Positions 29,313-39,890 of a DNA stretch of 64,000 bases are shown here, piece after piece. The translations under genes and the position numbers were made by a program. The first letter of the stretch is position 1. Every line of letters begins with the position of its first letter. Source of the stretch: Zelonia costaricensis. Its lineage: Eukaryota; Euglenozoa; Kinetoplastea; Trypanosomatida; Trypanosomatidae. The stretch lies in assembly GCA_030849075.1 (NCBI GenBank), contig JASAOO010003513.1:1-64000 (forward strand), given 5' to 3'. Below the pieces are notes generated by a model, which ran no database searches, had not been told where the DNA came from, and saw only the letters and a program-made list of their open reading frames with translations.

Positions 29313-30640
29313 CGTACGTGTGGGTAACGAGCCAGTTGACTTGTTTCAAGCTTCCGTGTCACGTCTCCCTGCCCACCCCCACCCCCTCACTGCATTTTCC
29401 CTTCTCTTCGTCGCACGGAGGAGGACGAGCCGTGACAGGGTCCGACGGACGTCCACACGCACACAGGCCTGTTTGTGCTGCCGTGGGTGTATGACTCTGT
29501 GCGTGTGTGTGTGTGTGTGTGTGGATGGGGATGTACGCACTGTGCTGGATGCCGTGTACGCGGTCTCGCGTCCCTCCTCCGTCTTCTTCGCTCTCGTTCT
29601 TGTCTTGTGTTGGTTTACTTTCCGTCCCGTCCTTGTTTTTTCGTTTCATCACAGCGGTGCAAGCGGGTTGGCCCTGTCCACGTCACCTGTACGTGTGTGT
29701 GTGCGAGCACGTGTGTGTGTATGTGTGTGTGCTCCTCCCTCTATCTCTACCTCTCTACCTCCCGTTCCCCAAATGTGTACCGACCGCCTTCCGCCATAAG
29801 CACCGGTCTCCTCCATGAAGAAAGAAGACAAGCAAGAACACCGAAACTGCGCCCGAAAAGCCCAAGGCACCGCCTCGAGCGGCAGAGTTCGAGCGCACCG
29901 GTGAGTGTGTGTGCAGGGGGAGCAGCAGACGCCACATGAGCTCCCATGCACCGCTCGCACCGCAACCCTGCCCCCCCCCGGTCCTCACGGACCCGCCTCC
30001 GTAGGCAAGCTGCACAGAGCGTCTGTGTGCAAGAGAGTCCCGATACATTTATCTGTGTGTGTATGTTCACCTCGGATCATCAGTTCTTGCCGAGGTGCAT
30101 CCACGCACGTCCACGCCCCACCACTTCACACCCCCTTCCTTGCTCCCTCTCTCTGTGGGTAAGCTAGTGTCTTGAAACCAGCACACCGCCCCTGCCCACT
30201 CTCGCACCTCCCTTCGCTGCTCAAACGAGGACTCCGCGAGGTGCTTCCCGTGTTCCTGTTGTTGTCGCTCTCTTACCTGAAACACACACACGGACACACA
30301 CACATACGCACATTCACTACGTCACTCACACCTCATACACACGAGCCGCGCTTCCCCCTTTCGCGAGGAGGTGCCACGAAGGCCTCCGCCTGGCGGTACA
30401 CCGGCGTAGCGCTCCTCGCTTCTCCCTCCTCTTCCTTCCTTCGGACCCCCTTCGGGTCCCTTCAGTGCTCGCGGTTACGTGCGTGCGTTAAGTTATCTCG
30501 CTCACTCTTCACGCAGCTGTGTGTGTGTGTGTGTGTGTGGCACGGCTCGCTGGAGGTGAGCCGGTCCCTCCCGCTCGTCCAGCGCACCCCAACGACGGCT
30601 TCGCGCCTGTGCGCACGCGTGCGCGTATAGAGCTCCGTGG

Positions 30641-30687
30641 CCCCCCCTCACCCCCACCCCCACCCCCACCCCCACCCTCCCCTGCAG
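30641..30687 (+). promoter_or_regulatory. predicted spliced-leader acceptor for CHCH protein 2, overlapping a (CCCCCA)n repeat
   Basis: The pyrimidine tract is largely a CCCCCA hexanucleotide repeat (30648-30677). It ends in CCTGCAG, with AG at 30686-30687. No ATG occurs before 30843, so the predicted leader is 155 bases. Confidence 0.5.
30648..30677. repeat. (CCCCCA)n hexanucleotide repeat
   Basis: About four to five units of CCCCCA stand exactly where the polypyrimidine tract of the next gene is expected. Confidence 0.85.
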
Positions 30688-30842
30688 AGCGACGACAAGA
30701 GAAGGACGACCGGCTTTTTGATTACTCGCCTTTTCACACGTACTCACGTGCCGTCGCTGCAAGACACGCACGCACACGGCGGGCGGGGGGGAACCCACTC
30801 TCCTCGGCTGTCCCATCGTGCTGCATCACGTCGCTGGCGTGA

Positions 30843-31769
30843 ATGGCGGGCCTATTTCCTGGCACAGCATCGACCACGGAGCCGCACGCCCCGCCTCCAA
30901 CGCCGGCGCAGACCCCCTCGGGGGCGCAAGGGTTCTTCAGTACGCTGTTCAGCCCGCTCTACGGCACGCCAACGCAGCCCCAGGGCGGCTGCTTCGAGGC
31001 GCCCCTCCCCGGCGCGGCCGGCAGCGGTCGCCGCGCCACCGCCACGTCCTCGTCGTCAGACGTCGCCTCGTGGTTCTCCAGCGGGCGCACCCCGACCACC
31101 TCCGACAACCCCTCTACCGCGGCAGTGCCCGCATCGCACCCGTCGCACGGCCGCCACCTCGAAGCCCCGACCTCGCTGCACAACGGCAGCGGACAGCTCG
31201 TCCCCCGACACACGACATCGCGGTCGGCCCCGCCGCGTGGCGGCCACACGAGCGACGGCGACGCGCACGTAGGCAACAGCATGACGTCCGGCATGACCGG
31301 CTCCGCGCTCCACGGTGCGGCGGCATCGACCGCAGCAGCAACGGAAGGTGCGCCGTCGCACCCGCCGCTCCCACCGGCGCCTCCCGCAAAGCCCGGCTTC
31401 ATCACGCAGCTCTTCGGCTTCGGTGACGGGTCACCGACATCGACCTCCTCGTCCTCGGCGCTCACCAAGGCGGTGGGCGCGGCTCCGTCGGCGGTCTCTG
31501 GGCAGAACCCTTTTCCTGGCCGCGTGCCGCACAGCAAGGCATCTGCGCCGGCCCCCTCCCCGTCCGCGCCCGCCTCCTCCTCCTCCGCCAGCGACCCCAC
31601 GGCGACGGCCACCGCCGCGTCGGCGAGCAGCGCCCCCTCGCAGCGTGGGCTCTGCTCGCAGCAGATGCTCGGCTACCGGCAGTGTCTTGAGGTGAACCCC
31701 GACTCCAAGGCCAACTGCACGTGGGCGCTGGACAGCTACATGCAGTGTCAGGAGGACGCCCAGATGTGA
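30843..31769 (+). CDS. twin-CX9C (CHCH) protein with long disordered N-terminus
   Basis: The 308-residue protein ends in a CHCH domain with two exact CX9C motifs, CSQQMLGYRQC and CTWALDSYMQC. The domain closely resembles that of the upstream gene: the spacing is the same and the linker LEVNPDSKAN compares with LEANSDSAEN. The rest differs. The first 270 residues are Ser/Ala/Pro/Thr-rich and likely disordered, with two short hydrophobic patches (GFFSTLFSPLYG near 29-40 and GFITQLFGFGDG). The Gly/Ala hydrophobic segment typical of CHCHD2 is absent. It is roughly twice the size of its neighbour. A mitochondrial intermembrane-space location is expected from the CX9C motifs; the N-terminus is not strongly basic, so import by the Mia40 route is inferred. 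It is probably a diverged tandem paralogue with a changed role. Confidence 0.8.
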   Translation: MAGLFPGTASTTEPHAPPPTPAQTPSGAQGFFSTLFSPLYGTPTQPQGGCFEAPLPGAAGSGRRATATSSSSDVASWFSSGRTPTTSDNPSTAAVPASHPSHGRHLEAPTSLHNGSGQLVPRHTTSRSAPPRGGHTSDGDAHVGNSMTSGMTGSALHGAAASTAAATEGAPSHPPLPPAPPAKPGFITQLFGFGDGSPTSTSSSSALTKAVGAAPSAVSGQNPFPGRVPHSKASAPAPSPSAPASSSSASDPTATATAASASSAPSQRGLCSQQMLGYRQCLEVNPDSKANCTWALDSYMQCQEDAQM

Positions 31770-32855
31770 GTTGCGCTGAGAGGGGGAGGGGAGGGAGAAG
31801 GCAAGAGAAGCTGCGCCGCTGGAAGACAGAGAGGATCGGGCCCTGTGGTGGTGGTGGTGGCACGATGTCTCGTGTGGTGTGTGTGTGTGTGTGCGCGCCA
31901 TCACAAGGTAATCGATAGAGGGGGGGGAAGCGGGAGTCACGACGAGGAGCACAGAAGCGCGAGAAGAGGTTTTGGGTGTATCGGCGTGTGTGTGTGTCTG
32001 TGTATGCTTATGTGTGTGTGTGTGCTCATGTGTGGTGTTGATGAGAACGTTCTACTTGGTTTCCATCGCCTTTGTTGAGTTGTCGCTCAGGAGCACCGCA
32101 GCGTTCCTGCCCCGCCCCCCACCCCCTTCCCTTCGCCCCAACCTCTCACTCCACGTGGAACGGCAGAGCAGCGCTACTTGCGTCTGTGCCTCTGTGTGTG
32201 TGTGTGCCTTTCGGGCATCGTCGCGGGCCTGCCCCCCCCCCCGCCGCCTGTCCCCGTTCTCACTTCACTCTTCTCCAACCTCCGCAGTGACTCCCGAACC
32301 CTCGATCGGCGGTTGTGTAGCGCGCAGGTCTCGCGCCACTGCAGAACTCGTCGAAGGAAGCTCTTCTTAGTTGATCTCCTATCGCGCCTACCCCCGCGCC
32401 TCTCCCCCTTTTCCTCCTCCCACCCCTTATGTTGATTGCGCGCGTGTGTGGGGGGGGGCGTAAGTGTTTGTTCACGGTCTGTACTATCTTAGCTTTGCGA
32501 TGTCTCCGTCCTCGACGGTGTATGGGTGTTTGTGTTTGTGTGTGTGTGTTAGTGTCCGTGTATGCTCGTTGATTCAGCTGCGTTGGGCGCAGACTTGTTG
32601 TGCCCCCCCCCCTCCCCCTCTTGTGCCTTTCACTGCCCTTCACTGCCCTCCGCCCAACCAAGTCTCTCAGCCTTGCACCGTCGCGTGCTGAGTGTTTAGG
32701 GAGACGCACGCGCGGCACCCAAAAAAAACGGGGTGGCGGGCGGGGAGGGCACGTGGCCCCAACCGTCCATATATCAGCCAAGTGGTTTTCTCTCCCAGCT
32801 GCTGCTCTTCTCCCCCTCTCGTCTTTCCTTTCCCCGTCATGCTGGCCTCACGTAA

Positions 32856-32858
<3 letters not shown>

Positions 32859-32889
<31 letters not shown>
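32859..32889. repeat. (GT)n microsatellite
   Basis: A perfect GT run of about 31 bases in spacer DNA. Confidence 0.9.
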
Positions 32890-32890
<1 letters not shown>

Positions 32891-34035
32891 ATGTGCTAGT
32901 GATTCTGTGTGTGTTAGAAGTCATCATGACGCGGTTCGCATGGCGTTGTGCCCTGATGTGCAGACAGGTCTCCTTCCCACCCCTGATGACACTTCTCCTC
33001 TTTGCTTTGAGAAGGTCGCAACTGTGATCGCTGACGACACGCTCTACGAGCGGCGCTCGAGGGCACTCTGAGTCAGCTCATCCACACACACACACACACG
33101 CGCGCGCGCGCGTGCACCCATCGGCGCACACCTCCTCACAAATCAGGCAAACACACAACGAAGAAGTGCCTTCACAGGCATCACTCCTGTTTGTGCCTGC
33201 GCCGCCCCCTCTCCCCTCTGCCCACTGCCCTCTGTTCAGTGCGCAGTGTTGTTGCCCTCTTCTCTTCTCTTATCTCCTCTTCCACCACCACCCCCCGCCC
33301 GTTGCGCGTCGTGTTTCGCCTCTCGCTCGCTGGAGACACCAAAAAGGAAACCGAACGTCTTCGCTTTTTCGTTCTCGAAGACTCAGCCTACTCGCTCATG
33401 CGATGTGGCACCCTTCGCCGCCCACCACCATCACGACGCTCACACCGCCCCGCCCCCTCGAGGGCCGGGTCGATGTTGTGTGCTCTGCGCCGCAGCGGGG
33501 TCCTGTATTTACGTGTGGGTGAGTGGGTGTGCCTGTGGGGACGACTCGTGCACGCAGCAGGGAAGTCGCACGGAGAAGGTGCACGGTGCCGAGGCGCGTG
33601 TGCCGCCCGCAGGGCCCCCCTGCATGCGCACGTGCCTCTTCGCGCGCGTTCGTACGAGCCCACGCAGCACGTGCCCCTCGAAGGTTGCGCGCCTCACCAC
33701 GGCTGTAGTAACTTGAGTACCGCTCCGTCAATCTTCCGCTCTCACGCCCTCTCCCGAATTCCTCTTTGCCTGAGCACACGCCAGGGGCGGCTTCTGTTGA
33801 AGCTCCACACAGGGCGCAACACACACACACATACGTGCACGCGTGTGCGTGCGCACTGGTCCTCCACGTCCCCCACCCCCTTCCGCAGCGCTCGTGCTCT
33901 TGCACCAAACGTGAGAAATAGGGTGGGGGGCACCGCGATCCACACCGGCTCCCGCCTCGCCCACAGCTTCTCTGGCGTCAAAGGCGGCTGGGCACGAGTG
34001 GGTGGGGGAGGGTGAGGGTGCCGCGCGCAGGAACG

Positions 34036-34059
34036 CCATCGTCTCGTCTCTCTTCGCAG
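34036..34059 (+). promoter_or_regulatory. predicted spliced-leader acceptor for the FHA kinase
   Basis: A pyrimidine-rich tract ends in TTCGCAG, with AG at 34058-34059. It lies after the in-frame ATG at 34002 and 53 bases before ATG 34113, so it decides the start. Confidence 0.55.
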
Positions 34060-34112
34060 CACACACACACACACACACACGAACACAGCGAAGAAAAGGG
34101 AAGAGCGGCTTC

Positions 34113-35147
34113 ATGCCTGGCCGCACCGCCGCACCCGCCGCCGCCGCCTCAGCACGCAAGCGGCCACGCGACGAGGCGGCGGCGGCGGTAGAGGCCGATG
34201 CGACGACGACGGAGGCGGTGAGTGTGTGGGGCGTCCTCGAAGCGCTGCACACGCCGTCGCGGGAGAACGGGCTTCTCTCCTACGCTGAGCTCTGCTTCCG
34301 TCAGAGTGGTGCCGACGGGGGTGATGCAAGAGCCGCCGCGCCTGCTGAAGACCACCTCGAGTGGGGGTCGCAGACGCCGGGTCACGCGTGGCTGTGGCAG
34401 CGCGTGCCACCGCAGCTGCGTTCTCGCTACCTCCTCAGCGATCCATCGAGCGGCAGCCCTCCGCCACCTCATCTGCTGCTGCCGCTGTGTGCTACGCCCA
34501 CCAACAACGGTGCGGTCAGCATCGGCCGCCTGTCTAGCAACGACATAGTTCTGGCCACCAACCCGTGTGTCAGCAGCGTGCACTGCTCGATCGCGTGCCT
34601 GCCCGGCAGCACGCGCGTGCAGGTTGCCGGCGACGTCAGGGCGTCTGACGCTACAACGCTGAAGACGGCGGTGAACAGCGAGGACGACGATCGTGCGCGC
34701 GCTGTGCTCGCCGCCACGTCGGCGATGGACCGTGCAGTGGCGCTGTTCCACAACAGCCCTATGCCTACGCCAATGGCGGTGACGCACGCATCGCAGGCGG
34801 CGCAGCTCGATGGAAGCGCAGGGCCTCATCAAGGCGTGTCAGATGCACCACTGAGCCGTGCCACCGCGCCGCCGCCGCCGCCGCCACACGTTGTTCTTTC
34901 TGACTACAGCACCAACGGGTGCCTGGTGCGGGGCCAGCCGGTTGGCAAGGGTCGCTCCACCGAGCTGCGCGACGGCGACGTGGTGGAGCTGATCAACGCG
35001 GGGCCGCGGCACACCGCGGACTACAATCTCTCCTTCCTCTTCCGCACGGCCGACGGCTTCGTGCGGTACATGCGGGCAGCCCAAGACGCGCCGCTCACGC
35101 GTGAGGCAGCCGGCACAGCCGCAGGGGCAGCGCTGCGTGTGCGTGAG

Positions 35148-35178
<31 letters not shown>

Positions 35179-37778
35179 GTCGCCAGGCGCAGACGGCCGC
35201 GCGTCGGCGTGCTCTCCTGTGCAGGGCGCAGTGGAACGTGGAGGCGCAGGTGCGTCGCATGTACAGTCGTACGGTGGACGAGTACTACACGCTCAACCGT
35301 GTGCAGCCACTCGGGCAGGGCACGTTCGGCACCGTCTACCGCGCCGCCCTCTTGATGCAGCAGCAGCAGGAACCTCCGCCAGACGCGTCCGCCGATGGTG
35401 CCGCGGGGGCCGTGCAGGTGGAGCAGGCCTTCAGCACCGCCGCCGTCCTTGCCTGGACGGCAAACCCCGCAGAGGAGGCACGGCTGCGGGAGGCCTACAT
35501 CCGCGAGAAGGAGCGACGAGCGCCGCTGGCGGTGCTGCGTGTTGCCGCCGCAGCAGCATCGTCGGCATCAGCAGACAGTGCGCCGGACGTGTTTGCAGTG
35601 AAGGTGATCCAGAAGAAGCGCATGCTGGTTGACGCCCTCCGAAACCTCCGCGAGGAACAGCGGCAGCAGCAGCAAGTCCATGACAATGCTCGCACTCGTG
35701 AATGCCCGCGTGATGGTGCGGCCAAGACGGCGGCCACGTTGCCCGTCATGTCTGACGCCGAGGCTGCCGTGGTGGAGCAGCTCGTGCTGCTCGAGACGCA
35801 GCCCGACGACCTCGCGGCGCAGCGGCAGGCAGAGTGGACCGCCGGTGCCCTCGCCAGCCTGCAGCTCACAGACTCGCTGGCAGAGGCACTCTCGCAGCGG
35901 CAGCCCTCCGCATCGGAGAGTCACAGCGGCGCTACCGACTGCCCCGCCTCTGCACTGACGGTGGAGCGGCAGCACGAGCGCGAGCTCCGCGAGCGGCAGC
36001 GCCGCGAGCTGCTCCGCTGCCTCCCCGAGACCGTGCGCCGCGGCTATGAGAAGGAGCTTCAGCACCGGCGGCGGCAGCAGTGTGAGATCAACATCCTGCT
36101 CGCCGTGCAGCACCCCAACGTCACGGCCCTGTACGAAGTGTTTGACCAGCCCGACCACCTTGCACTGGTGATGGAGCAGGCCACGGGTGGGGAGGTGTGG
36201 GACCTCCTGCAGACCTACAAGCGGCGCGCAGCGCAGCGGCTGGCGCAGCAGGGCTCGTCACCGCACGCCACGCGCGATCACGCACACATGACGGCGACAA
36301 GTGGTGCACCGGCGTCGGCTGCCGCGCCTGAGAAGGGCGGCGACGTGGAGGCGGGGGACAGCGACGCCGATACCGACCTTGTCTCCCTCGGGGGCCCGCT
36401 TCCCGAGTACCTCGTGAAGATCATCGTGGTGCAGGTGCTGGAGGCGGTGCTGTACCTGCACACGATGGGCATCATCCACCGCGACCTGAAGCTGGAGAAC
36501 TTGATGCTGCACCGCCCGTGCGACCGGTACGCCCTCAACGCGCTACAGATGCAGATGCTGCTGCACCAGCTGCGCGGACTGGCACCTTCTCTTGCGGCTC
36601 CCTCCTCCCCCGCGCATGCCGGCGCGGCGTCGCACAGGGGTGAGCCCGTCGACGGCGTGGACGACGAGGTGGAGTTCACGAACCCGCTCTCCGTACTGCA
36701 CACCGTGCACGTTCCGCGGCACCTGTGGCCTGTCGTCAAGGTGATGGACTTCGGGCTGTCGCGTGTACTCGATCAGCTCCGCACGCGTCCCGCCACCGCA
36801 GCAGCCACAACAACGGATGCGTCGACGCCCGCCAGCGACACCCTACACGGCTGCACGGCGACAGAGGCGGTGCCGGAGCGGGTGCGCCTCATCTATTCCC
36901 GCAACGACGCCACGACGAGCTGCGGCACGCCCATCTACGCCGCGCCGGAGGTGACGCAGCCGGCGCTGCGGCCGGACCGGGTCGGCTACAGCGCAGCGGT
37001 GGACATGTACTCGGTCGGCGTCATCGCCTACGCGCTGCTCACCGGACGGGCCCCGTTTCCGTCGAAGCGGCACCCGCGCCGGCCAGATGGCCCGCCTGTT
37101 GTGGACTACGACGCGCCCCTGCGCTTCCAGCGTCGTCGGCGCCGACCGAACATCGCGACGGCAGCGGCGAGTGCACCAGCGCCCGCTCGAGCGCCGCAGG
37201 AGCCGCACGACCCCCACTCCGGTGTCGCACTGCCGCCCCTCGCTGTGGTGGAGTCGGTGCAGGTGGCGATGCCGGCGGCACCGCACGCCACCGCCGCAGC
37301 GGAGCGCACCACATCGACACAAACGCGTCGCTGGCGGCAGCAGGTGGCCGCCGTGGCCACCCGCGTGCGACGCGCGGAGGCGGAGCGGGCGAGCACGGCC
37401 GAGACACCGCACAGCTACCACAGCTGCAGCAGTGGGCACACCCCGGTCGCCTCCCTCTTCGACTCCACCGTGTCGCAGCTGATGGCGTCGCTCACAGCGT
37501 ACGGGGACGGCTGCGCGGCGGCGGGGCGGGAGGTCGACCTCGACCGCCTCGTGCACGTCTCGCTCGCAGCCGGCGATCCGGCGGAGTCGGCGGGTCGCGT
37601 GATGGGGGTGGATGGGCGGGTGGCCGAGGTCGCGCTCCCCCCCATCTCAGCGCTGGGGTCGTCGTTCTTGCGCGGCCTGCTGGAGAAGTACCCAGCACGG
37701 CGTCTGACCGCCTACGAGGCCCTGCGACACCCGTGGCTGCGGGAGTGTGTCGGTGAGCCGCCCGTGGAGGGGCCGTAG
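34113..37778 (+). CDS. FHA-domain serine/threonine protein kinase (Chk2/Rad53-like architecture)
   Basis: The 1221-residue protein joins an FHA phosphothreonine-binding domain to a kinase. The FHA part spans about 130-300: SIGRLSSNDIVL, then SSVHCSI, then after an inserted loop of roughly 90 residues LSDYSTNGCLVRG and GDVVELI. A Gln run (about 346-356) separates it from the kinase. All key kinase residues are present: the glycine loop GQGTFGTV (about 401-408), Lys497 in FAVKVIQKK, HRDLKLEN with Asp791, DFG with Asp879, and AAPE near 946. A canonical end, ARRLTAYEALRHPWLREC, closes the domain. Four insertions of about 90-220 residues split the lobes. FHA followed by kinase is the layout of DNA-damage kinases such as Chk2, Rad53 and Dun1; this role is inferred from architecture alone. 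The start is ATG 34113 because ATG 34002 precedes the best splice acceptor. Confidence 0.88.
35148..35177 (+). repeat. coding CAG/CAA run (polyglutamine)
   Basis: Mixed CAG and CAA codons encode about ten to eleven glutamines between the FHA and kinase domains. Confidence 0.9.
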
Positions 37779-38178
37779 TGAAGGTGTGGATCGGGAGAGG
37801 CAGCGGTGCTCGCGCACAGCGCCACGTTTCCCGGATCCACCCCAACAAGCAACAAGCAACACACACACACACACACACGGACGCGACTGCCCATGCGCAC
37901 TACCACTAACGCAATAGCGGCGTTGATGCTCCCAGCCTAACTCGATGCACGCTTCTGCGCTCGCCGAGGAAGGAAGGAAAGGGAGGGCATCTACATGTAC
38001 ACTCACGCGCACGCACATGTACGTGTGTATGTGTGTGTGTCGTACTGCAGGCAACGCGGATGCCAAGCAGGTGAGGAGAGACGCAAAGCAGTGGCCTTCC
38101 CCTCCTCGCGTTCTCCGTCTCCGCACTCTTGTGACGTGGCACGACGCCAAGCGAGCGATGCTGATGTCCGACTTCACC

Positions 38179-38203
38179 CACCCCTACCCCTACCCCTACC
38201 CCT
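38179..38203. repeat. (CCCCTA)n short tandem repeat
   Basis: About four units of CCCCTA. It resembles telomeric CCCTAA only loosely, is too short, and lies inside the transcription unit. Confidence 0.8.
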
Positions 38204-39073
38204 TCTTCTTCCCGACCACCTTCTCTCCGTACGCGTCTTCTCCGGCGCCCTCACGCCAACGCACGTGCCCCGCTCCCGTGTCAAGTGTGTCCTCCCAGCA
38301 TACAGCCGCTGCCCGTGACTCTCTTCCGTTGTTTCTTCATTTTTTTCCTTTTTCCTTTTTCGCCATCATTACCACCCTCATCATCAAGCGGTGGCATCGG
38401 CCAAATACAACTCGCCCCCCCCCCTCGCCCAGCCTCACCCCCGCCCTCGTCTCACACCCCGCGCCCCTCGCCCGGCTCTGTCACCGGTGCGCACCAAAAC
38501 TGTGTAAAGCGAAGACTCCCTCTCACCCTCGTCAGCCGCCTCGAGTCTCGGTCCCTCTCACCTCTCCTCTCACGGCATTCGCCTCTTGCCCATTTGTTTT
38601 CGTGTTCTTCTCGTTGTTGTTTGGCAGTGCACCGGCGTCTGCGTCGGTGCCTTGACGTGCGTGTGTGCGTGTGTGCGTGTAGACGTTCATCCGTCTCCCT
38701 CGTCCTCTCACGCGAGGCTGCATCACCCTCGCCCTGCGCGCCAGCACATTTTCGCATTCCTTCTTTCTTCTCCTCCTCCTCTGTGCGTGTGCGCGTGTAT
38801 TTCTCTTACGTCTTTGTTAACTGGCGACCACGACCTCTGCGCCGCCCACACACACACACACACCAACAAGCACGCACACGTACGTGCGTGGGCACGAGCT
38901 CCCTCATCCCCATCCCACGGCACCGGCGCTGCTCGGCCTCGCCGATCTTCGAAGGCTCGTGTCCCTGTCTTCTTCATTCCTTTTCCTGTTCTCTTCCTCC
39001 ACTCTCCTCCCAAACCTTGCCGCTCTGCTCCCGCTCTTGCCAGTGTGTCTGTACAATATCATCTGCTCTCTCT

Positions 39074-39081
<8 letters not shown>

Positions 39082-39105
<24 letters not shown>

Positions 39106-39106
39106 T
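39082..39106. repeat. (TG)n microsatellite
   Basis: A perfect TG run of about 25 bases in spacer DNA. Confidence 0.9.
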
Positions 39107-39890
39107 TGAGTTCGTGCACTGTCTTCGCCTTTGGGCTCACTTCTCATTTCTCCTCCACCTTTGTCGTCACCGTCGTCATCGTTGCGCGGGTCTGCCTGCA
39201 CGTGTACGTGCACGAGTAGGCGGCTGGCTGCGCGTGTGTGTGCGTGTGCACCAGCGCTGCGTGGTCTGTTGCAGTGCTACATCCCACGCTCCATCGAGCC
39301 GCGTCTGCAGCCTGTCCTCCTCCCCCCCCCTCTCCAGCAAACCCCCTTTCGGCGCTCACGACTCCGCGGCTCGATCGCAGCTCTTGACGCCGCCCGCTGT
39401 TGCGCCTCTTGTCCACTCTGCTAGGGCGGCCATCACCAGCACCGTTGTTCATCACCACCTCAGCCGCCGCCACCTTCTTCTCCTCCCTTCCGCCGCGCGC
39501 TACGACAACCAAGCACGCGTCTCTTCAAGCAACTCTGCTTCCTCTCTGTTCGTTTTCTCTTTCTTCCAGCCCCCCCCCCCCCCCCCACCCCACCCGCTCA
39601 CACACACAGCCGTGTCTGTACCTGCGTTGTGCTCTCTTCGTCTTCTCCACGTCTCCTCCCCCCCCCCCTTACGTGCCAGGCACTGGGCACCGTTGAGTAC
39701 ACCCGCCGCTGCCAACACCGTCAAACGCGAAAGACGACGGTGTTGAAGCCGCATGTGCAGCTGGTGATCGACGCAAGCGGCGAACTTCAGCGTTTTAGAT
39801 TCTTTAAACGCGCGCATTGTGTTTCTTGCCTTTCCTCCTCCTCTCCTCTCCTCCCTTCCTCACTGCGTCCCTCTGCGGGTGTGCACAACC

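Larger units (their letters stand above)
28651..30842. other. long intergenic region between the two CHCH genes
   Basis: This 2.2 kb spacer has no supported gene. It contains CA runs, a strong TG run at 29279-29309 and a CCCCCA-type repeat just before the next splice acceptor. Confidence 0.45.
31770..34112. other. long intergenic region CHCH protein 2 to FHA kinase
   Basis: This 2.3 kb stretch has no convincing gene. It contains TG runs (32859-32889 the longest), CA and CG dinucleotide runs near 33085-33115, and many C/T blocks. Small frames such as 32930-33030 are too short and unsupported. Confidence 0.45.
37779..39890. other. long intergenic region FHA kinase to RNF170-like gene
   Basis: This 2.1 kb spacer has no supported gene. 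It includes a CA run, a CCCCTA repeat, a T-rich tract near 38335-38365, a TG run and a long C run near 39570-39587. The splice acceptor of the next gene is ambiguous: candidates are AG near 39609 and 39679. Confidence 0.45.

Noticed and set aside
32930..33031. 33-codon frame starting MTRFAWRCALM
   Set aside because: Too short, no upstream splice context, and no recognisable domain.
34002..34112. Earlier ATG for the FHA kinase
   Set aside because: Upstream of the acceptor at 34058-34059 and encodes a THTHTHT repeat.
38179..38203. Possible interstitial telomere repeat
   Set aside because: The unit is CCCCTA, not CCCTAA, only about four copies, inside a transcription unit.
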